Of a stretch of DNA of 49,903 nt, positions 23,813-33,302 are shown one piece after another. Positions within the stretch are counted from its first letter, which is position 1, and each line of letters begins with the position of its first letter. A program made the translations under genes and the position numbers. The notes beneath the pieces were generated by a model. It had not been told where the DNA came from and searched no databases. It saw nothing but the letters and a program-made list of their open reading frames with translations. The stretch comes from Candidatus Saccharimonadota bacterium (GTDB lineage Bacteria > Patescibacteriota > Saccharimonadia > Saccharimonadales > Saccharimonadaceae), in assembly GCA_017433855.1 (NCBI GenBank), contig JAFRGM010000008.1:1-49903 (forward strand). The letters are read 5' to 3'.

Positions 23813-24865
23813 TTACTCTGCGATGGCGGCGAGGCCGGGTAGGGTTTTGCCACAAAGAAATTCGAGAGAGGCGCCGCCACCGGTAGAAATGAGAGAATAA
23901 TGAAGATTTTGGTGCTCTGATATAAGATTTTCGACGAAGGCTGTAGTATCGCCGCCGCAGATAATAGTGGTGGCAGATTGATTTTCGCCGAGTAATTCTG
24001 CAACAATAGTAGAAGCGGTAGCATAAGCAGGGTCTTCTACTTTGCCTAGAGTGCCATTCCAGATGATTGTTTTGGCATCTACAATGCGATTGGCGAATTC
24101 GGCGGTTGAAAGGGGACCAATGTCCAGCTTGGTACCAGTAGTATCTGTGTCGAAATCATTAGCAACATAGATTTTGGGATTGTTTGGGGTGTAGCCGTTG
24201 GCAGCAATTTGACCACCAACAAGGATATGATCGGCGATATTGAGAAAATTATCAATGAGAGGCTGTTTGTCTTCGACTTTGGCGCCGCCGATGATAAGAG
24301 CAACTGGATGAGTGGGGTTTTGAAGTGCGGAACTAAGATTGGAAACCTCACGCTCTACAAGCAGGCCAGCGTAAATGGGTAGGAAATGTTTGACTGCGTC
24401 AGTAGAAGCATGGGCGCGGTGAACGACGGCGAAGCCATCTTGGACATAGAAGTCTGGTTTGGTGCTAGATAAGATTTCTTCTATAAAGTCTGTGGAATTG
24501 GAAGTTTCACCAGGGTAAAAGCGGAGATTTTCTAGGAGAAGGATGCCGCCGTCTGGTAAGTTGTCTACAGCGGTGGAGACATCTGGGCCGGATACATTAG
24601 CTGAAAAATAGACGTTTTGAATGAGTTGATTAAGAACGGTGGCGACTGGCTTTAATGAGAGTGCAGGGTCGACGCCGTTGGGGCGACCAAGGTGCGAAAT
24701 GATGATGATTTTTTTGGCGCCATGCTCGCGCAAATACTGCAAGGTTGGTAGGCTGGCTCGAATACGAAGATCATTTGTGACTTGACCATCTAATATGGGA
24801 ACATTGTAATCGGTGCGGACAAGAATAGTTTTGCCCTTGATATTGATATCGCGAATAGTTTTCAT
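23813..24865 (-). CDS. pgk: phosphoglycerate kinase, shortened
   Basis: The 350-residue enzyme makes ATP from 1,3-bisphosphoglycerate. Family landmarks are LVRTDYNVP, RIRASLPTL, ISHLGRP, LLLENLRFYPGE, HRAHAST, GGAKVEDK, WNGTLGKVE and the nucleotide-binding GGDTTAFVE. It is about 40-45 residues shorter than usual (about 395). The loss falls mainly between IGGAKV and DIGP, where the C-domain helices are compressed. The typical NDAFG is QDGFAVV. The key Arg and Lys residues are present, so it is probably active. Leaderless: TATAAT ends 6 nt before the ATG. Confidence 0.95.
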   Translation of the reverse strand: MKTIRDINIKGKTILVRTDYNVPILDGQVTNDLRIRASLPTLQYLREHGAKKIIIISHLGRPNGVDPALSLKPVATVLNQLIQNVYFSANVSGPDVSTAVDNLPDGGILLLENLRFYPGETSNSTDFIEEILSSTKPDFYVQDGFAVVHRAHASTDAVKHFLPIYAGLLVEREVSNLSSALQNPTHPVALIIGGAKVEDKQPLIDNFLNIADHILVGGQIAANGYTPNNPKIYVANDFDTDTTGTKLDIGPLSTAEFANRIVDAKTIIWNGTLGKVEDPAYATASTIVAELLGENQSATTIICGGDTTAFVENLISEHQNLHYSLISTGGGASLEFLCGKTLPGLAAIAE

Positions 24866-24871
24866 GAGATT

Positions 24872-24877
24872 ATTATA
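24872..24877 (-). promoter_or_regulatory. -10 box, leaderless pgk
   Basis: TATAAT on the minus strand ends 6 nt before the pgk ATG and 3 nt after the murA stop codon. Confidence 0.6.
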
Positions 24878-24880
24878 GCA

Positions 24881-26431
24881 TTAAATGCCGGTGAGTGGGA
24901 CGATGTCGGCGCCGAGATGACGGAGCCTGGCGGCAAAATCTTGGTAGCCGCGATTGATAGGGTAGACATTGCGAAGGATTGAAATGCCAGGGGCAGCAAG
25001 CATGCCAATTAAGACGACTACGGCAGGACGAAGTGCTTGTGGAGCGACTAATTCAGCGGCGTGCCAGTTGGTAGGACCTTCGACATAGAGGCGATGGGCA
25101 TCGAGGAGCTCGACTTTAACGTTGAGATTGGCAAGTTCGGTGGTATAGATGGCGCGATTTTCAAAAACCCAGTCATGGATCATAGTGCGGCCCTCGGCGA
25201 CGGCGGCAATCACAGAAAAGAAAGGTAAATTGTCGATGTTAAGACCAGGGAAAGGCATGGGGTGAATCTTGTCAACTGGGGCGACAAGGTGAGACTTGAG
25301 GATTTTGAGGTCAATAAGACGAGTGCGGCCATTGGCGGAGCTATACTCTGGAGATTTTTCAAAACGAGCACCCATGTTTTTGAGGACTTCGAGCTCAATC
25401 TCTAGGAATTCGATGGGGGCACGGAGTAAGGTGATTTCCGAATTGGTGACAAGGGCGGCAGCAATGAAACTCATGGCCTCGATGGGGTCTTCGGAGAGGT
25501 TGTATTCGACATCTTCGTTGATGGTGGAGCGGCCACGCACTACGAGCGTGGTAGTGCCGATGCCGGAGATTTTGACACCGAGTTTTTCAAGGAAAAAGCA
25601 CATATCTTGAACCATGTAATTAGGGGAAGCGCCGACGATAGTAGTGCGGCCGGGGGCAAGGGCAGCAGCCATGAGGACGTTTTCGGTGACAGTGTCGCCA
25701 CGCTCGGTTAAGACAATGTAGCGATCGGTGTATTTGTGAAGGGTGTTTTGATTGACGTGAACTTCGTAGAAACCGCTGTTTTTTTCGGCATCGACTTCAA
25801 GACCGAAAGATTTGAGGGCTTGCATATGCGGCTCAACAGTGCGCGTACCAAGTGAACAGCCACCGGCGTACGGAAGCTCAAAACTTTCAAATTTATGAAG
25901 CAGTGGGCCTAAAAACATGATAATCGAGCGAGTGCGACGTGCAGCATCGATGTCTAATTCGTTGAGTTTTAATTCGCGTGGTGATATAATTTCTAGGTCG
26001 CGGTGGCGGTTTTGCCAGTGACATTTTACGCCGATAGACTCTAAAACTTCAATGATACGAAAAACTTCTTCGATGCGGGCTACTTTATGTAAAATGGTGC
26101 GTCCAGAGTTCAAAAGAGCAGCACAAAGGATGCCGACTGCGGCATTTTTGGAAGTATTGATGGTGATTTCGCCAGACAATTCGCGGCCGCCACGGATACG
26201 AAAACTTTGAGAAACGGAATCATTGATAGAGAGAATTTGGTTGCCGAGAGCCTCGGATAACTTCTTAACCATCTCAAGGGAAATATTTTGACCGCCTTTT
26301 TCAATGCGGTGAATGGCCGACTGGCTGGTGCCTGCGGCTTCAGCGAGCTCACCTTGTGTCCAGCCTTTTTCGAGACGCATTTGCTCGATGGTTTCACCAA
26401 TAACTTGTTGGTAGGTTTTTGATTTTTTCAT
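24881..26431 (-). CDS. murA: UDP-GlcNAc 1-carboxyvinyltransferase (MurA) with N-terminal XRE HTH domain
   Basis: The 516-residue protein is a fusion. Residues about 8-67 form an XRE/Cro helix-turn-helix (ETIEQMRLEKGWTQGELAEAAGTSQSAIHRIEKG). Residues about 75-516 are a complete MurA, which catalyses the first committed peptidoglycan step, adding enolpyruvate from PEP to UDP-GlcNAc. It keeps SKNAA (Lys95), the loop GGCSLGTR with the PEP-binding Cys192, and the late IHDWVFENR with the catalytic Asp. The linker is only about 8 residues. The HTH suggests DNA binding and perhaps self-regulation; no operator could be identified. Leaderless start. Confidence 0.93.
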   Translation of the reverse strand: MKKSKTYQQVIGETIEQMRLEKGWTQGELAEAAGTSQSAIHRIEKGGQNISLEMVKKLSEALGNQILSINDSVSQSFRIRGGRELSGEITINTSKNAAVGILCAALLNSGRTILHKVARIEEVFRIIEVLESIGVKCHWQNRHRDLEIISPRELKLNELDIDAARRTRSIIMFLGPLLHKFESFELPYAGGCSLGTRTVEPHMQALKSFGLEVDAEKNSGFYEVHVNQNTLHKYTDRYIVLTERGDTVTENVLMAAALAPGRTTIVGASPNYMVQDMCFFLEKLGVKISGIGTTTLVVRGRSTINEDVEYNLSEDPIEAMSFIAAALVTNSEITLLRAPIEFLEIELEVLKNMGARFEKSPEYSSANGRTRLIDLKILKSHLVAPVDKIHPMPFPGLNIDNLPFFSVIAAVAEGRTMIHDWVFENRAIYTTELANLNVKVELLDAHRLYVEGPTNWHAAELVAPQALRPAVVVLIGMLAAPGISILRNVYPINRGYQDFAARLRHLGADIVPLTGI

Positions 26432-26438
26432 GAAAGTA

Positions 26439-26444
26439 ATTATA
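26439..26444 (-). promoter_or_regulatory. -10 box, leaderless murA
   Basis: TATAAT on the minus strand ends 7 nt before the murA ATG. Confidence 0.6.
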
Positions 26445-26482
26445 TCACGGGATGAATAATTTTACAAGACTAAAAAGTTTGT

Positions 26483-26488
26483 TATAAT
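26483..26488 (+). promoter_or_regulatory. -10 box, leaderless uvrD
   Basis: TATAAT ends 6 nt before the uvrD ATG at 26495. Confidence 0.6.
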
Positions 26489-26494
26489 AGAAAA

Positions 26495-28519
26495 ATGGAT
26501 AAGATAACAGACGGGCTGAATGCGGCGCAGAAGGATGCGGTGGAAACCTTGGAGGGGCCGCTTTTGATTTTGGCAGGGGCCGGGTCTGGGAAAACTAAAA
26601 CTTTGACGCATAGAATTGCGAATTTAATATATCATGGCGTGCAGCCGCAGAATATTTTAGCGGTGACCTTTACAAATAAAGCAGCTAAGGAAATGCGTGA
26701 AAGGTTATGGATGCTACTTAATACCGGGGTTGGCGCCATAATCGAGCCACCGCGCTCATTTATGCCTTATATGGTTAATTTTCATGGTATTTGTGTGAAG
26801 ATTCTAAGAATTGAAGCGGATGCGGCAGGGCTGGATCGTAATTTTGTAATATACGACACGGATGATCAAGTTTCGCTGGTGAAACGTGTGATGAAGAGTT
26901 TAAGGCTAAACGAAAATAAAGCTTTGAAGCCTAAATCTATTCAGGCGATTATTTCTGCGGAGAAAAATCGTGGTAGGGGGCCAGAAGAATATGCGGCCGG
27001 GGCGATGTATCCAAATCAATATGACATTGCCAAGGTCTTTAGTGGTTATGAAGAAGAAAAGAAGAAAGCTGGTGCTCTAGATTTTGACGATTTACTACTG
27101 AAAACGTTGGAGTTATTTGCTACAAATGAGGCGGTGCGTCGAAAATGGCAAGACAAGTTTGCACATATTTTGATAGATGAGTATCAGGATACTAATTTGG
27201 TACAATATAAGCTCGTGAAATTGTTGGTTAATGAAAAACGTAATATTTGTGTGGTGGGGGACGATTGGCAGTCGATTTATTCGTGGCGCGGAGCAGATTT
27301 TACGAATATTTTGAATTTTGAGAAAGACTTTCCTGGTGCAAAGGTGATTAAATTGGAACAGAATTATCGTTCAACTGGGAATATCTTGGAAGCATCGCAA
27401 AAAATTATTAATCACAATAAGACGCGTACGGAAAAGACCTTATTTACTGAGGCTGGAAATGGTGCACCGGTAGATATTCAAAGTTTGGCGGATGAAGAAC
27501 AAGAGGCGCAATTTGTGGCGCGGACAATTTTAAGGATGGCGAGGGAGTATCCAGACTATAGTGATTTTGCGGTACTTTATCGTACGAATGCGCAGTCGTA
27601 TACTTTTGAAAAAGTGTTTATTAACATGCATATTCAATATAAGATTGTGGGTGGTGTGAGATTTTACGATCGCAAAGAAGTGAAGGATGTGCTAGCGATT
27701 CTGAAATTGATTGTGAGTGGTAGAGATAAGGTATCGCTGGAGCGGGTGGCAAAAAATGTTCTGTCTGGCATGGGCGAAGCGTCACTTAGCAGAGTTTTGT
27801 CGGCGATAGATTCGATGGCAGATGCGGAGCCATTAAAAAATGCAGATTTACCAGAGGTTCTAACTACGGCGAAGGCTAAAAATGCATTGATGCGATTAGT
27901 AAATTTTGTAAAAACAGTAAAAGCGACTGATAACCCTGGTGAGGTTGTGAGGCGAGCGATAGAATATTTTGATTTCAAACGTTTGACCGATGATGGTACG
28001 CCGAGCGGTGAGGAGAGATTGGCAAACCTTGAGGTGTTGGCTGGTAATGCTGGGGCGTATGAAAACTTGGAAGATTTTTTGGCAGATGCATCGCTAATGT
28101 CGTCGGCAGACGAGGGTACGAGCAAGAATTCGGTAACTTTGATGACTTTGCATGCGGCGAAAGGTTTGGAGTTTCCGGTGGTGTTTATGGTGGGGCTTGA
28201 AGAAGGGCTATTTCCAAGTAGTCGTGCAGCCGAAGATGTGGCGGGACTTGAGGAAGAGAGGCGGCTGGCTTATGTGGGGATGACGCGTGCAATGAAAAAA
28301 TTATTCTTGACATATGCCGGTAGCAGATATTCGTTTGGTAGTAGAAATTATAATATGCCGTCGAGATTCTTGATAGAGTTGGGGTATAATCCGTATGGGT
28401 CGGCCGGGTATGGTGGCTATCGCGATGAAGATGGTGATGGATTCACAGATTTTAATGATAGTAGTTTTGATGAATCAGATTTTGATCCGTTCCCAGATGA
28501 TTTGCCGGTGTTTGAATAA
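26495..28519 (+). CDS. uvrD: UvrD/PcrA-type superfamily 1 DNA helicase
   Basis: The 674-residue 3'-5' helicase acts in repair and replication. Motifs in order: Q motif LNAAQKDAV, Walker A GAGSGKT (about 29), VTFTNKAAKEMRER, motif II DEYQDTN (about 230), motif III GDDWQSIYSWRGAD, motif IV LEQNYRST, motif V LMTLHAAKGLEFPVVFMVGLEEG and motif VI EERRLAYVGMTRA. The last 45 residues are acidic, Gly- and Asp-rich, and replace the usual RNA-polymerase-binding Tudor-like tail. Leaderless start, divergent from murA. Confidence 0.95.
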   Translation: MDKITDGLNAAQKDAVETLEGPLLILAGAGSGKTKTLTHRIANLIYHGVQPQNILAVTFTNKAAKEMRERLWMLLNTGVGAIIEPPRSFMPYMVNFHGICVKILRIEADAAGLDRNFVIYDTDDQVSLVKRVMKSLRLNENKALKPKSIQAIISAEKNRGRGPEEYAAGAMYPNQYDIAKVFSGYEEEKKKAGALDFDDLLLKTLELFATNEAVRRKWQDKFAHILIDEYQDTNLVQYKLVKLLVNEKRNICVVGDDWQSIYSWRGADFTNILNFEKDFPGAKVIKLEQNYRSTGNILEASQKIINHNKTRTEKTLFTEAGNGAPVDIQSLADEEQEAQFVARTILRMAREYPDYSDFAVLYRTNAQSYTFEKVFINMHIQYKIVGGVRFYDRKEVKDVLAILKLIVSGRDKVSLERVAKNVLSGMGEASLSRVLSAIDSMADAEPLKNADLPEVLTTAKAKNALMRLVNFVKTVKATDNPGEVVRRAIEYFDFKRLTDDGTPSGEERLANLEVLAGNAGAYENLEDFLADASLMSSADEGTSKNSVTLMTLHAAKGLEFPVVFMVGLEEGLFPSSRAAEDVAGLEEERRLAYVGMTRAMKKLFLTYAGSRYSFGSRNYNMPSRFLIELGYNPYGSAGYGGYRDEDGDGFTDFNDSSFDESDFDPFPDDLPVFE

Positions 28520-28535
28520 TTTTTGATAGATATGA

Positions 28536-28541
28536 TATAAT
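28536..28541 (+). promoter_or_regulatory. -10 box of galU
   Basis: TATAAT with a leader of about 22 nt; GTGAGGA lies about 8 nt before the ATG. Confidence 0.5.
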
Positions 28542-28570
28542 GATGGTAGCTTAATAAGTGAGGAAACAAA

Positions 28571-29410
28571 ATGACTGCTAAGATTACGAAGGCAATAATA
28601 CCGGTAGCTGGTTGGGGGACAAGAAGACTGCCAATCACAAAGGTTGTAGAAAAATCGATGTTGCCTGTAGGAAATCGTCCGCTTGTAGATTATTCGGTGC
28701 AAGAATTGATTGAGGCTGGGGTCAAGGATATTTATATGGTAGTGTCGAATGTTGAGCCATGCCAGGTGAGAGCGTTTTATCAAGACAACTTGGCGCTTAA
28801 TAGATATTTGATTGATCGTGGCAAAGAGGATAAGCTAGAGAAGGCTAAGACTTTGCCGGACGACGTAAAAATCCATTACGTAGCACAAGATCCTTCTAGT
28901 AAATATGGAACGGCTGTGCCGATTGCGATGGTGGTAGAAGAGTTCAAAATTGATGAGCCGGTCTTGGTGTTTATGGGTGATGATTTTATTTGGAACCCAG
29001 GGGGCGAGTCAGCGGCAGAGGCGCTAATTAAAGCGTCAGAGGGTGACAAGTCGGCGATTTTGGGTGTAGAAATTGAAAGGTCCGAAGTAGAAAAATACGG
29101 TGTGTTATCCGTAAAAGATGGTAATTTAGTAAATGTGGTAGAGAAACCAACCGTAGAAGATGCTCCGTCTAATTTGATTAATGTTTCTAAGTATATTATG
29201 ACGCCAGATTTATTGCGGCGAATTGTGAAGTATGTAGACGAGAATAATTTTGGGCCAACTGATCAAGAATATGTAGTAATTGACCCAATTGATGAATATT
29301 TGCGCGATGGCGGTATTATAAAAGTGACAGCAACGAGCGGTGAATACCTTGATGGCGGTTCGGTAGAGGGTTGGGTGCACGCCAATAATGTAGTGCTTGG
29401 TAATAAATAG
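28571..29410 (+). CDS. galU: UTP-glucose-1-phosphate uridylyltransferase
   Basis: The 279-residue nucleotidyltransferase makes UDP-glucose from UTP and glucose-1-phosphate. It has the pyrophosphorylase signature IPVAGWGTRRLPITKVVEKSML, the SSKYGTAVP segment, FMGDDFIWN with the metal-binding Asp, GVEIERSEVEKYGVL and EKP. Length is normal for GalU. UDP-glucose could supply the two GT8 enzymes at 13033 and 14665. The CIRCE element of clpC begins 4 nt after its stop. Confidence 0.94.
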   Translation: MTAKITKAIIPVAGWGTRRLPITKVVEKSMLPVGNRPLVDYSVQELIEAGVKDIYMVVSNVEPCQVRAFYQDNLALNRYLIDRGKEDKLEKAKTLPDDVKIHYVAQDPSSKYGTAVPIAMVVEEFKIDEPVLVFMGDDFIWNPGGESAAEALIKASEGDKSAILGVEIERSEVEKYGVLSVKDGNLVNVVEKPTVEDAPSNLINVSKYIMTPDLLRRIVKYVDENNFGPTDQEYVVIDPIDEYLRDGGIIKVTATSGEYLDGGSVEGWVHANNVVLGNK

Positions 29411-29413
29411 AAA

Positions 29414-29440
29414 TTAGCACTCTTGCATTTGGAGTGCTAA
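29414..29440 (+). promoter_or_regulatory. CIRCE element (HrcA operator)
   Basis: TTAGCACTC, a 9-nt spacer and GAGTGCTAA form a perfect match to the CIRCE consensus. It is placed 5 bp before a TATAAT and upstream of clpC. HrcA binding here would repress clpC, and probably clpP, and release it on heat shock. No hrcA, groEL or dnaK is in the window. Confidence 0.95.
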
Positions 29441-29445
29441 TTGTG

Positions 29446-29451
29446 TATAAT
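29446..29451 (+). promoter_or_regulatory. -10 box of clpC
   Basis: TATAAT lies 5 bp after CIRCE and ends 9 nt before the ATG at 29461. The operator therefore covers the -35/spacer region. Confidence 0.7.
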
Positions 29452-29460
29452 GGTGGTATT

Positions 29461-31926
29461 ATGCAAGAAGAATTTAGCGAAATTATGAATCATTTGTCTG
29501 AAAATGCAAGATTTGCATTGCAGAAGTCAGACTATTATAGTAAAAGATACAATAATGGCTATATGGGGACGGAGCATCTCTTGATGGGGCTTTTGGCCAT
29601 GGATACTTCTACGGCGGCGAAGGTTCTAAGAGAAGCTGGTGTAACGATAGACGAAGTGGAAAAATCGCTAAATAAGGTAGCAGTAGAAGTGGTGGGTAGT
29701 GATATGGCGATGATGTCTTTGTCTGAGGCGGTGATTTTGACGCTAAGAATGGCGCAAAATTATGTTAAGGAGCAGGGGCTTACCGTGATAGGCACTGAAC
29801 ATATTTTGTATGCGCTTTTGAATCAGCCAAATTCGCGAGCAGCTTTGATAATTAACGGGTTGGATGCAGATACGGAAAAAATTCTAGATGAAATCGAGGC
29901 GCTTGTAGAAGAACAAACTAAGGACGAACAGTCTAAGGCGGAAAAGGCCAAATATATTAAAAGCCCAGCGTTGAAGTTCTTGAAAAAATACGGTAAAGAT
30001 TTAACGGAAGAGGCACGAGCTGGACAATTAGATACGGTAATTGGACGCGAAAATGAAATCGAACGTGTAATTACGGTTTTATCTAGACGAACAAAATCTA
30101 ACCCGGTGCTAATTGGTGAAGCTGGTGTGGGTAAGACTGCAATTGTGGAGGGGTTGGCAACTAGAATTGTAAAGAATGAGGTGCCGGGTGGACTAATTGG
30201 CAAGCATATTTATCAGGTAGATTTGTCATCTGTGGTAGCTGGAACGAAATTCCGGGGTGAGTTTGAGGAGCGCATTAAGGGTATTATCGACGAAGCGGTA
30301 GAAGATGATACGGTATTGTTATTTATTGATGAGATACACCTTTTGTGTGGTGCGGGTTCTAGCGAGGGGAGTATGGACGCGGCAAATATTCTAAAGCCGG
30401 CACTGGCGCGTAACAAAATTAATTTGATTGGCGCTACTACTTTGGATGAATACCGGAAGACGATAGAAAAGGACAAGGCACTAAGTCGAAGATTCCAGAC
30501 TGTAATGGTGGAAGAACCGAGTGCAGCGGTGACGCTTAGGATCGTAAAAGGGATTAAGCAGCACTATGAAAAACATCACGGTGTAATTATTCCAGACGAT
30601 GTGATTGAAACGGCGATCGCAATGAGTCAACGCTATATTAATGATAGATTTATGCCCGATAAAGTAATTGACATCGTGGACGAGGCTTCGGCGATTGCGA
30701 AGGTAGCCGCAGATAAAAAAGGTGGTGGTAAATATAAAAAGTTGAAGATTGAAAAGTCATCACTTGAAGAAAAGATTACCGAGGCGGCCGAAAAAGAAGA
30801 TTTTGAAAAGGCGGCGGAATACAAGACGGAGTTGGCGCGGCTTGAGAAAGAGATTTTGGCGCTGGAAAAATCTGGCGTAAAAGAAGAAGAGACGCCAACT
30901 CTGACCGAAGAGAACTTAGCCACGGCGGTTTCGCTGAAGACTGGTATTCCGGTATCCAAGGTGCATGGTTCGGAAATGAAAATGCTGATGGGATTGGAAG
31001 ACGAACTAAAGAAATCTATTGTTGGACAAGATGAGGCGGTGGCGGCAGTAGCGAAGGCAATACGTCGGGGGCGCAGTGGTATTACGGATTCGCGACGCCC
31101 AATTGGTTCGTTCTTGTTTATGGGGCCAACCGGTGTAGGTAAAACAGAGCTTGCACGCGTGATTGCTAGAGAGGTGTTTGGCGGCGAAAACGCGCTTGTA
31201 AAAATAGATATGAGCGAATTTGGCGAGAAACATAATGTGTCGCGATTAGTTGGGGCGCCAGCCGGATATATTGGTTATGATGATGGCGGGAAGCTAACCG
31301 AGGCAGTAAGACGTAAGCCATATTCGGTAATTTTGTTTGATGAAATTGAAAAGGCCCACCCGGATGTATTTAATTTGTTGTTGCAGATTTTGGAAGATGG
31401 GGTGCTGACCGACGGACAAGGAAACAAAGTGAAGTTTAATAATACGATTGTGATTTTGACTTCTAACCTTGGCTCTGCGGATATGTATCGTGAGAGTGAA
31501 CTTGGTTTTACCGCAAAGACATCTAAAGACAAAAAAGCACTTGCGGAAGAATATGAAGAAAATAAATCGTATGCGATGAAAGCATTGCGAAAGGTGATGC
31601 GACCAGAGTTAATCAATAGATTGGATGACATTGAAGTCTTCCATGCTTTGACAAGAAAGGATGTGGAGAAAATTTTTGACAATTTGATTGGTGATTTGAA
31701 ACGACGATTGGCGGTGAAGGGCGTGGGACTAAAAGTGTCGGACGAGGCGAAAAACTATTTGATTGAAAAGGGATATGATCCAAAGAATGGGGCTAGACCG
31801 CTTAGGAGATGCATTGAAGAAGAAGTGGAGTCGATAATGGCGGAAGCGTTGATTAGTGGCGAGCTGAAAAAAGGAGATATTCCAGAGCTTGTGCTACGCA
31901 ATAAGAAATTGGAGCTATCTAAATAA
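29461..31926 (+). CDS. clpC: ClpC-type AAA+ unfoldase
   Basis: The 821-residue Clp ATPase unfolds substrates for ClpP. The N-terminal Clp-N repeats include [10 protein letters not shown] and [12 protein letters not shown]1 has Walker A GEAGVGKT (about 220) and FIDEIHLL. A short middle region carries a UVR-like motif ([20 protein letters not shown]), typical of ClpC rather than ClpB. NBD2 has [11 protein letters not shown] and [12 protein letters not shown], with a C-terminal D2-small domain. The start at [16 protein letters not shown] fits ClpC homology and the -10 spacing; a longer upstream frame would run into CIRCE. Controlled by CIRCE and followed by clpP 11 nt later. Confidence 0.95.
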   Translation: MQEEFSEIMNHLSENARFALQKSDYYSKRYNNGYMGTEHLLMGLLAMDTSTAAKVLREAGVTIDEVEKSLNKVAVEVVGSDMAMMSLSEAVILTLRMAQNYVKEQGLTVIGTEHILYALLNQPNSRAALIINGLDADTEKILDEIEALVEEQTKDEQSKAEKAKYIKSPALKFLKKYGKDLTEEARAGQLDTVIGRENEIERVITVLSRRTKSNPVLIGEAGVGKTAIVEGLATRIVKNEVPGGLIGKHIYQVDLSSVVAGTKFRGEFEERIKGIIDEAVEDDTVLLFIDEIHLLCGAGSSEGSMDAANILKPALARNKINLIGATTLDEYRKTIEKDKALSRRFQTVMVEEPSAAVTLRIVKGIKQHYEKHHGVIIPDDVIETAIAMSQRYINDRFMPDKVIDIVDEASAIAKVAADKKGGGKYKKLKIEKSSLEEKITEAAEKEDFEKAAEYKTELARLEKEILALEKSGVKEEETPTLTEENLATAVSLKTGIPVSKVHGSEMKMLMGLEDELKKSIVGQDEAVAAVAKAIRRGRSGITDSRRPIGSFLFMGPTGVGKTELARVIAREVFGGENALVKIDMSEFGEKHNVSRLVGAPAGYIGYDDGGKLTEAVRRKPYSVILFDEIEKAHPDVFNLLLQILEDGVLTDGQGNKVKFNNTIVILTSNLGSADMYRESELGFTAKTSKDKKALAEEYEENKSYAMKALRKVMRPELINRLDDIEVFHALTRKDVEKIFDNLIGDLKRRLAVKGVGLKVSDEAKNYLIEKGYDPKNGARPLRRCIEEEVESIMAEALISGELKKGDIPELVLRNKKLELSK

Positions 31927-31937
31927 GAAAGGATGAT

Positions 31938-32519
31938 ATGAAAAATTATTTAGTACCAACTGTAGTTGAGGAAACGAATAAGGGCGAGCGGGCGTACGAT
32001 ATTTACTCGCGCTTATTAAATGATAGAATAATATTTTTAGGTGAAGACGTAAATGCGCATACGGCAAATTTGGTTGTAGCGCAGCTACTATATCTTGCCC
32101 ATGAAGATCCGAAGCGCCCAATTAAACTTTATATTAATTCGCCTGGGGGTTCTGTGTATGACGGTTTGGCAATTATTGATACAATGAACTACATTGAGCC
32201 AGATGTGGAAACAATAGGGATTGGTCTGCAGGCAAGTATGGGGGCAATGTTGCTTTCTTGTGGAGCAAAGGGGAAGAGATTTTGCTTGCCAAATGCACGC
32301 GTGATGATACATCAGCCGTCGTCTGGAACCGAAGGAAAAATTACGGACCAGGAAATAATGCTAAAAGAGGGGATTTTCTTGAAAAAACGACTAGCGGAAA
32401 TTTTTGCGAAAAATACCGGTAAGACTTTGGCGCAGGTTGAAAAGGACATGGATAGAGATAACTGGATGAGCGCTGAGGAGGCTTTGGAATACGGCATTAT
32501 TGATGAAATAATAAAATAA
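31938..32519 (+). CDS. clpP: ATP-dependent Clp protease proteolytic subunit
   Basis: The 193-residue serine peptidase forms the ClpP tetradecamer that works with ClpC. It shows [20 protein letters not shown], the YINSPGGSV substrate strand, the catalytic Ser in QASMGAML (about 100), the catalytic His in MIHQPSSG (about 125), and the [18 protein letters not shown] segment holding the third catalytic residue. Normal length, no obvious propeptide. A GAAAGGAT ribosome binding site precedes the ATG; it should be co-transcribed with clpC under CIRCE. Confidence 0.97.
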   Translation: MKNYLVPTVVEETNKGERAYDIYSRLLNDRIIFLGEDVNAHTANLVVAQLLYLAHEDPKRPIKLYINSPGGSVYDGLAIIDTMNYIEPDVETIGIGLQASMGAMLLSCGAKGKRFCLPNARVMIHQPSSGTEGKITDQEIMLKEGIFLKKRLAEIFAKNTGKTLAQVEKDMDRDNWMSAEEALEYGIIDEIIK

Positions 32520-32538
32520 CTTTTGTTATATTTTGTTG

Positions 32539-32544
32539 TATAAT
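32539..32544 (+). promoter_or_regulatory. -10 box, leaderless membrane-protein gene
   Basis: TATAAT ends 6 nt before the ATG at 32551. Confidence 0.6.
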
Positions 32545-32550
32545 GTAAGT

Positions 32551-32946
32551 ATGAGTAGTAAGAAAGCTAGTATTGCGGTAAGTTTGGTGGCACTTGCGAT
32601 GATCGTGGGGATGTTCGTAGGTGTAGGTGGGATTTTTCGCGATACATCTGGTGACCTTGGTGTAGCGCTTGAGAAAGCTAAAGATGATACGGCAATCGCA
32701 AAGGTTGAAAGTGAAGATGCGGCAGTGGCAAGAGCTTATCGTGGAGCGGAAGCAACTTTTGACCCGACGGTGGCAGCGGATGAGATGGGTTTTAGGGAGC
32801 CATTGGGCGAAAGCGTAACAACGCGAGCGAACCAGAGCAAAACGTTAGCATCGCTAATGGTGATGGAGCTGATAGCGATTAGTGTGTTGGCTTTTGCCGT
32901 AGTATTTGTGGTTTCGCGAACCGTGAAGAATGCTTTAGAAAATTAA
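32551..32946 (+). CDS. small membrane protein of unknown function
   Basis: The 131-residue protein begins MSSKKASIAVSL with a membrane helix (about 8-28). A charged Ala/Glu/Asp-rich external segment follows, then a second helix near the C-terminus (SLMVMELIAISVLAFAVVFVVS, about 98-119) and a short tail. The predicted form is a two-helix hairpin with an exposed loop of about 70 residues. No family is recognised. The start is set by the -10 spacing; an upstream TTG in frame overlaps the promoter. It follows clpP by 31 nt but has its own promoter. Confidence 0.65.
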   Translation: MSSKKASIAVSLVALAMIVGMFVGVGGIFRDTSGDLGVALEKAKDDTAIAKVESEDAAVARAYRGAEATFDPTVAADEMGFREPLGESVTTRANQSKTLASLMVMELIAISVLAFAVVFVVSRTVKNALEN

Positions 32947-32977
32947 AATAATATCGCCGATGGGCGATATTATTTTT
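32947..32977. terminator. bidirectional terminator before tsaB
   Basis: The 11-bp stem ATAATATCGCC / GGCGATATTAT with loop GATG is followed by TTTTTG on the plus strand and by an A/T-rich tract on the minus strand. It lies between the convergent membrane-protein gene and tsaB. Confidence 0.7.
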
Positions 32978-33302
32978 GTGGGGTAGTAATATTAGCGGAG
33001 CGTCCGTAATTGGGTAGAATAATTGGCTGATGGTTGCCGAGGTGGTCTTTTAGGGGGATTTGAAGTTCATGCGCTAAGGTATTAACAACGGCGGCGCCGA
33101 TACGAAGGCCAGTAAAAGAGCCGGGTCCCGTCATGAAGGTGATTTCTGAAATATCTTGCCAGGTTTTGTGATTTTCTGATAATTTTTCTTGAATAAATGA
33201 CAGAAGTTGCTCGGCGAGGTCGTGGCCGGATTCCCATTGGTAGGTTTTATCGTCCAGTTTTAGTATGGTGGTGGGAGTAGAAGTGTCTAAGTATAATTTC
33301 AT
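32970..33302 (-). CDS. tsaB: TsaB-like protein, short form
   Basis: The 110-residue protein matches only the N-terminal lobe of TsaB, the partner of TsaD in making the t6A37 modification of ANN-decoding tRNAs. It starts MKLYLDTSTP, and the hallmark GPGSFTGLRIG sits near residues 60-70. Full TsaB has about 220-230 residues, so the C-terminal lobe is missing; the frame stops normally with no downstream remnant. The ATG overlaps the tsaE stop (ATGA). TsaB dimerises through its N-terminal lobe, so a minimal form may still work with TsaD. tsaD is outside this window. Confidence 0.85.
   Translation of the reverse strand: MKLYLDTSTPTTILKLDDKTYQWESGHDLAEQLLSFIQEKLSENHKTWQDISEITFMTGPGSFTGLRIGAAVVNTLAHELQIPLKDHLGNHQPIILPNYGRSANITTPQK

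Noticed and set aside
29434-29461. Upstream start for clpC at 29434.
   Set aside because: It lies inside CIRCE and before the -10 box, so it would not be in the transcript.
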